Of a stretch of DNA of 64,000 nt, positions 60,022 to 64,000 are shown piece after piece. A model generated the notes under the pieces. The model was not told the origin of the DNA, made no database searches, and worked only from the letters and a program-made list of their open reading frames with translations. Position numbers and translations under genes: made by a program. The stretch is from NCBI RefSeq assembly GCF_002105155.1, contig NW_019029025.1:248001-312000 (forward strand). The letters run 5' to 3'. Source of the stretch: Lobosporangium transversale (Eukaryota > Mortierellomycota > Mortierellomycetes > Mortierellales > Mortierellaceae). The stretch's first letter is position 1, and each line of letters begins with the position of its first letter.

Positions 60022-61335
60022 GGCCAATTTTTTTTTTAAATTGACTTTGGGTTGAGATTGAATATAAAAGAAATGAGTGTGCTGTGTTGAGCATGCACCG
60101 ACGAAATGATTAGAATTCAATTCCCGCCATTCTATAGCATTTATTTTTTATTTTATATCTTTTTAAACAAAAGATAATAATAATAAAGTAAAATAAAAAA
60201 AGAAAAAAATCTTACATCAGAGAGAGAGATCAGTGAGGGATGGAGGAGAAAAAAAAAAAAAAAAAAAAAAAAAGCAATGAAAGCAAAGGCAGTCCAGATG
60301 GAAGACAAGATGAGTAAAAAAACTTTTTTTTAAGAGAGAGAGAAAGAAAGAGAGGGTGTGTGCTTGAGTAATGTCATTGGGCCAAAAAAAAAAATACAGG
60401 TGACTCGCATTTGAACAGAGTCTAAGATGACGACAGATAATATTTTTATTATTTAGCCTAAACGCCTTTTTGAAGCAATTATAAAAACGTGGCCAGACAG
60501 ACCTCTTTATCGCTGTCCAATGGATTTTAAACGCCCTTTCTTTCTTTCCAAACAAGCTCTCTTTCTTTCAACTGCTTTTATATTATTATTATTATTATTA
60601 TTATTGTTATTCTGATTTATTGACCATCCTTTCTCTTGTTTCTTTGATATACTTACTATGAGGAAAGAGTGCACTGGTTTTTTTTTTTTTAATCTAATGA
60701 GACGGTGAAGCATTGATCTTCCTTTCTCTTTCTCTATTTTTTTTTTTTTTCTACATGTGCTCCAAAGTCTGCCCTTCAAACACCTCTCGTCCTTCCTGTA
60801 CCTGATAACGCTTTAGAGTTGCTCAAATGATCATAATCAACTTTACACCAAATCTTTCGATCGATCCACCCTTGATCATCACTGTTTTAAAAAAAGCTTT
60901 TTTGTTGTTGTTGTTGTTTTTAAACAGTAATCCATGAACATGAAATACATGTTACACACAGTCAAGCGGAGAAGAAAACATCCTATTGCTAGTGGAGGAC
61001 AATCAGATTGATTGAAAACCGTTACGCGATAAGACCACCAGCCATGCATCACGCTGTTTTCTGTCTTCCACTTAACAAAAAAAGGTGTGCCGTGCATTGC
61101 TATTTTGTAATGATCATACATAATGAGAATAGAATTTCACCTTTTTTTTTTTTTTTTTTTTTTTTTTATTCTACGAGTCGCATGTTTTATTTCTAAAACA
61201 ATAAGTTTCCCGAAGGTTTCGTTTGCTGTTGAGTAAGAAGCAGGAGAAAGCCCCCCTTCTTCTCTAAAACCAAAGATACCCCTCTTCTTTACAGCCCTAA
61301 AATTGAATGTAGAAACTCAAGAGAGACAAAGTTTT
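60022..61335. other. Spacer upstream of the zinc-cluster gene
   Basis: Contains an A run (about 60250-60273), a GA-rich patch (60332-60355), an ATT repeat (about 60579-60606) and a T run (61143-61167). No gene recognised. Confidence 0.5.
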
Positions 61336-62090
61336 TTAGGCAGCAGCAACAGCCTTGACCTGCTTCTTGGCCTGGGTGCCCTCACGGAAACCGTTCTTGA
61401 AACGACGGCTGACATCAGCCAAGTAACGCATGCGGCCAGTACCGGTGGTCTTTCTGCGCTTGCCCTTCACGCTCCAGTTGTCTATAAAAGATTTTTTTTT
61501 TATAAAAAAAAAAAAAAAAAAGCATGAGCGGTTCAGCTTCAACATAAAAAAAAAGTTCTCTTGTTGATGATTTTTATCCTGTTATGAACTAAAGTTATAT
61601 GCCTTCCTCCTCTCAATGAAGCCTATATACTGTTGAGTGTACTCTGATCAGTTGACTGATTTTCGTCCATTCATCCACAGAACTTTTCTACAAGGCAGAA
61701 AAATATGAATTCATTTGCTATATGCCTTCATCTTCCTTTTTTTTTTCCACTCCAGCAGAAATCCTGTTAGAATATCCTGTGTTTCAAATCGACAACGTAA
61801 ACTCTTTAAAACAATGAGCGCTATTAATGTATGTAGAAAGGCTTACAAGAGCGGAGCTTAGCAGCAGGGTAGCCGCACTGAGCGCAAGTCTTCTTCTGGT
61901 TGTGGAATGAGCGACGGCCACAGCTAATATGTATAAATATAAAGTGTTAATTTCGAGGTCAAAGAAAAAAAAAACAACCCACTTTAGATGGATATCCCAT
62001 TAAAATAATGATCCAGAGCCAAATAACATACCGACGGCACAAAGTGTGCGACTTGGTGTGGCGTTTACCAAACGAAGAGGTACCCTTAGT
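61336..62090 (-). CDS. RPL37: 60S ribosomal protein eL37
   Basis: Exons (minus): 62032-62090, 61847-61923, 61336-61481, phases matching; about 93 residues plus the initiator Met. Seen: [20 protein letters not shown], the zinc-ribbon [20 protein letters not shown] with its two Cys pairs, and [32 protein letters not shown]. Known: a small zinc-binding protein of the large ribosomal subunit. The first coding base seen is the Thr codon directly after an acceptor, so the first exon probably holds only the ATG, as in many eL37 genes. That ATG exon was not located in 62100-62500. Confidence 0.95.
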
Positions 62091-62099
62091 CTGTTGATT

Positions 62100-64000
62100 C
62101 GCAAAAAAAAAAAAAAAATAAAAAAATAAAAGTTGAAATGAGTGAATTGATCATGTTATGTCGTCTTTAAAATGTCTGGAAGTTTTGATATGTCGATCCT
62201 TATTATAAAAATCATATTATCTTTCCCGATCAGTCTGCAGCGAAGCCCTCACACCCTGATTATATTGATAGGTTCAAATGACGGAATGTCTGCATTCAAC
62301 TAAAAAGAGTTCTGGCTGGTAATCTCTGATCTATAAAAAGGCGAATCTTTCAGATATCTTTTTCCATTAATTGATCTTTGCGCCAAGAGTAATGACGAAA
62401 TAGTATCCAATTGCATTGAGGCTATCCTGATCAAAAACTGCCATCAGCTTCAATAAAGAAACACTGATGTTTGACTTTAGTAGAAAAGTTGATGTCCTGA
62501 TTGGTATTATCCCGATAATGTTCCGGTGGGAATATCGCTTGTACTGGTTTCTAGTGCAACGGCACGTCGTGATCAGATAGATATAAAGTCTGTTTATGCT
62601 GGTTTAAAGGATGGATGGGTATCTATTCGTGTTTTGTCGACGGATGATTCTTTTTCAATGATAATGAACACGGATACACATGCAAAATCATATTCACTTA
62701 GAGACCATTTCGAGTAATTGATTTGGAAAAGAAGGACCCTATAGCTGGTCACTGGAGATGGACATAAAAGCTGCCCAAAAAAATAAATTTACATCACGTG
62801 AAGTCTGCCGTGAGGCAACGACCTGCTTGATCGATGCCAATCCTTTTCATCCCAAGAATATCAGTAAGCTCTGCAGATACCTGCCTTTTACTTTATTTAT
62901 CTTTTGTAACAGAAACCTCAATACGGACTTCCTTCTCGCACAGCCTTAGACTAAGCCCAACGCTCGGAGGGTTGATAGGCTGCCTATTCCAATCATTTTT
63001 AGTATCCTATTTCTTATTTTTTTTTATTTAAAGAAAGGGAACGCGACGTTATCTTCGTTTTTACCAATTGATTTAAAGAATCTGATGATAATGGATCTCC
63101 CAACTCTTGTCACTTTAACTTCCATGTGATATGTGGACTGTATAGATCAAAGGAACATTCGTCGCTATTATATCTCTCATATCCATTAACACCTTCATCT
63201 TATGATCAATGACATAGTGGTGGTCATACGTTGTGTAGAGGTCTTCGCTGTTATATCCTTCGCGTAAGACCTTGACTTGGGAAGACGAGCTGAACCGCCT
63301 ACTTCACCTCTAACTCCTACAGCAGTCAGAATTGGCTCCTCTTTTTCAAGATCAATGCTGAGCTGACCGTGTACTCCAGAGTTGCTTTGAATACATCCCA
63401 GTATGCTTGATCAGTACGAACTGAGACAGGGGAGCCAGCAAGTGTAATATGCTTAATTCCAGTAACCGAAAACTGCCTCCTTCACCACCACGAGAATTTT
63501 AACAAAGGATACATAGAAAAGTTTCGCGGAAAAACTTTTGATTGTGCAGTTCTTATTATAGGTAATGGACGTAAAGCCTTAAACGTATTGCATGAAAAGA
63601 AAAGGTTCTTCAGCACTTGACCCTCTCCTTGCGATCCTGTGCTGACCATTTTACTCGTAACAATCTTATTTTCATCTGCAGCATTGTAAACTAGTTCTAG
63701 AGCAACATTTTCTCTTGACAACTGTGAGTTTAGGAAGTCGATACTGCAAAACATGCACTAATATAATATAGATCAATAACGATGAAGAGCTGGTGTGATT
63801 GGCCAAATGAAGGTTTATTCCGAATACCCTATCACTGTCATGTCTTTCTTGTTATGGGAAGAAGATATTGATGGATTTAAGGATTCATCCAAGATGGCAA
63901 GGAAGCTGCCTCGAACCATCAAAAGAGGATCAGACCTTTAGACACAAGGGAGGACAACTTTATTCCCAGCGAGTGATGGGCATTTCCACTCGTAACATTT
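62100..64000. other. Right edge: eL37 upstream region and unrecognised, probably decayed coding remnants
   Basis: Plus-strand 62526-62717 encodes a protein-like stretch (SVYAGLKDGWVSIRVLS) that runs into stops with likely frame shifts. Minus-strand 63482-63754 has another (LSRENVALELVYNAADENK), followed by out-of-frame pieces such as LSIDLEKEEPILTAVGVRGEVGG near 63290-63360. I do not recognise the families. Broken frames suggest pseudogenes, or exons whose introns I could not define. Confidence 0.35.

Noticed and set aside
1-64000. CRISPR arrays or prokaryotic operons
   Set aside because: No regularly spaced repeats; genes carry spliceosomal introns throughout.

Overview
The window looks like nuclear DNA of an early-diverging filamentous fungus; a Mortierella-like (Mucoromycota/Mortierellomycota) genome is my best guess. 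Reasons: intron-rich genes with short GT-AG introns, fungal-type proteins (Atg11, SH3-RasGEF, Zn2Cys6 factor, CBM18-GH18 chitinase relic, GlcNAc-6-P deacetylase), Gln/Ser/Pro-rich low complexity, and many long A or T runs in introns and spacers. The species assignment is inference from gene content only. All exon joins were made by eye from GT/AG sites, phase and family similarity.

Left part (1-24800): ATG11 autophagy scaffold (+), eRF1 translation release factor (-), an alpha/beta hydrolase (-), a repeat-rich single-pass membrane protein (+), a CDC25-like SH3/RasGEF (-), then a 2.5-kb purine- and A-rich spacer and the folate enzyme 5-formyl-THF cyclo-ligase (+).

Central part (25200-46900) is dominated by non-LTR retrotransposon debris in two piles, 25235-29382 beside a tRNA-Lys(UUU) gene and 40640-46665 beside a tRNA-Leu(AAG) gene. 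The piles hold 5'-truncated LINE fragments of three subfamilies (here called A, B, C; RNase H and C-terminal Cys-His region visible) and a tRNA-headed SINE of about 650 bp whose 3' tail is homologous to the LINE 3' UTR. Between the piles are a divergent hexokinase and an N-acetylglucosamine-6-phosphate deacetylase (together a possible GlcNAc catabolic pair), a small secreted Cys peptide and a MITE-like inverted repeat. The deacetylase has two phase-matched splice acceptors; one gives a canonical enzyme of about 453 aa, the other inserts 274 codons of His/acidic sequence into the catalytic domain.

Right part (46900-64000): branchpoint-binding protein SF1/BBP (+), an NFX1-type zinc-finger superfamily-1 RNA helicase (-), a decayed CBM18-GH18 chitinase pseudogene (-), a Zn2Cys6 transcription factor (-), ribosomal protein eL37 (-) and unrecognised, apparently decayed sequence to the end.

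The most noteworthy signals are the alternative acceptor in the deacetylase, the LINE/SINE partnership with repeated use of one target site and positions about 110-130 bp from tRNA genes, and an apparent inversion carrying the tRNA-Lys gene.
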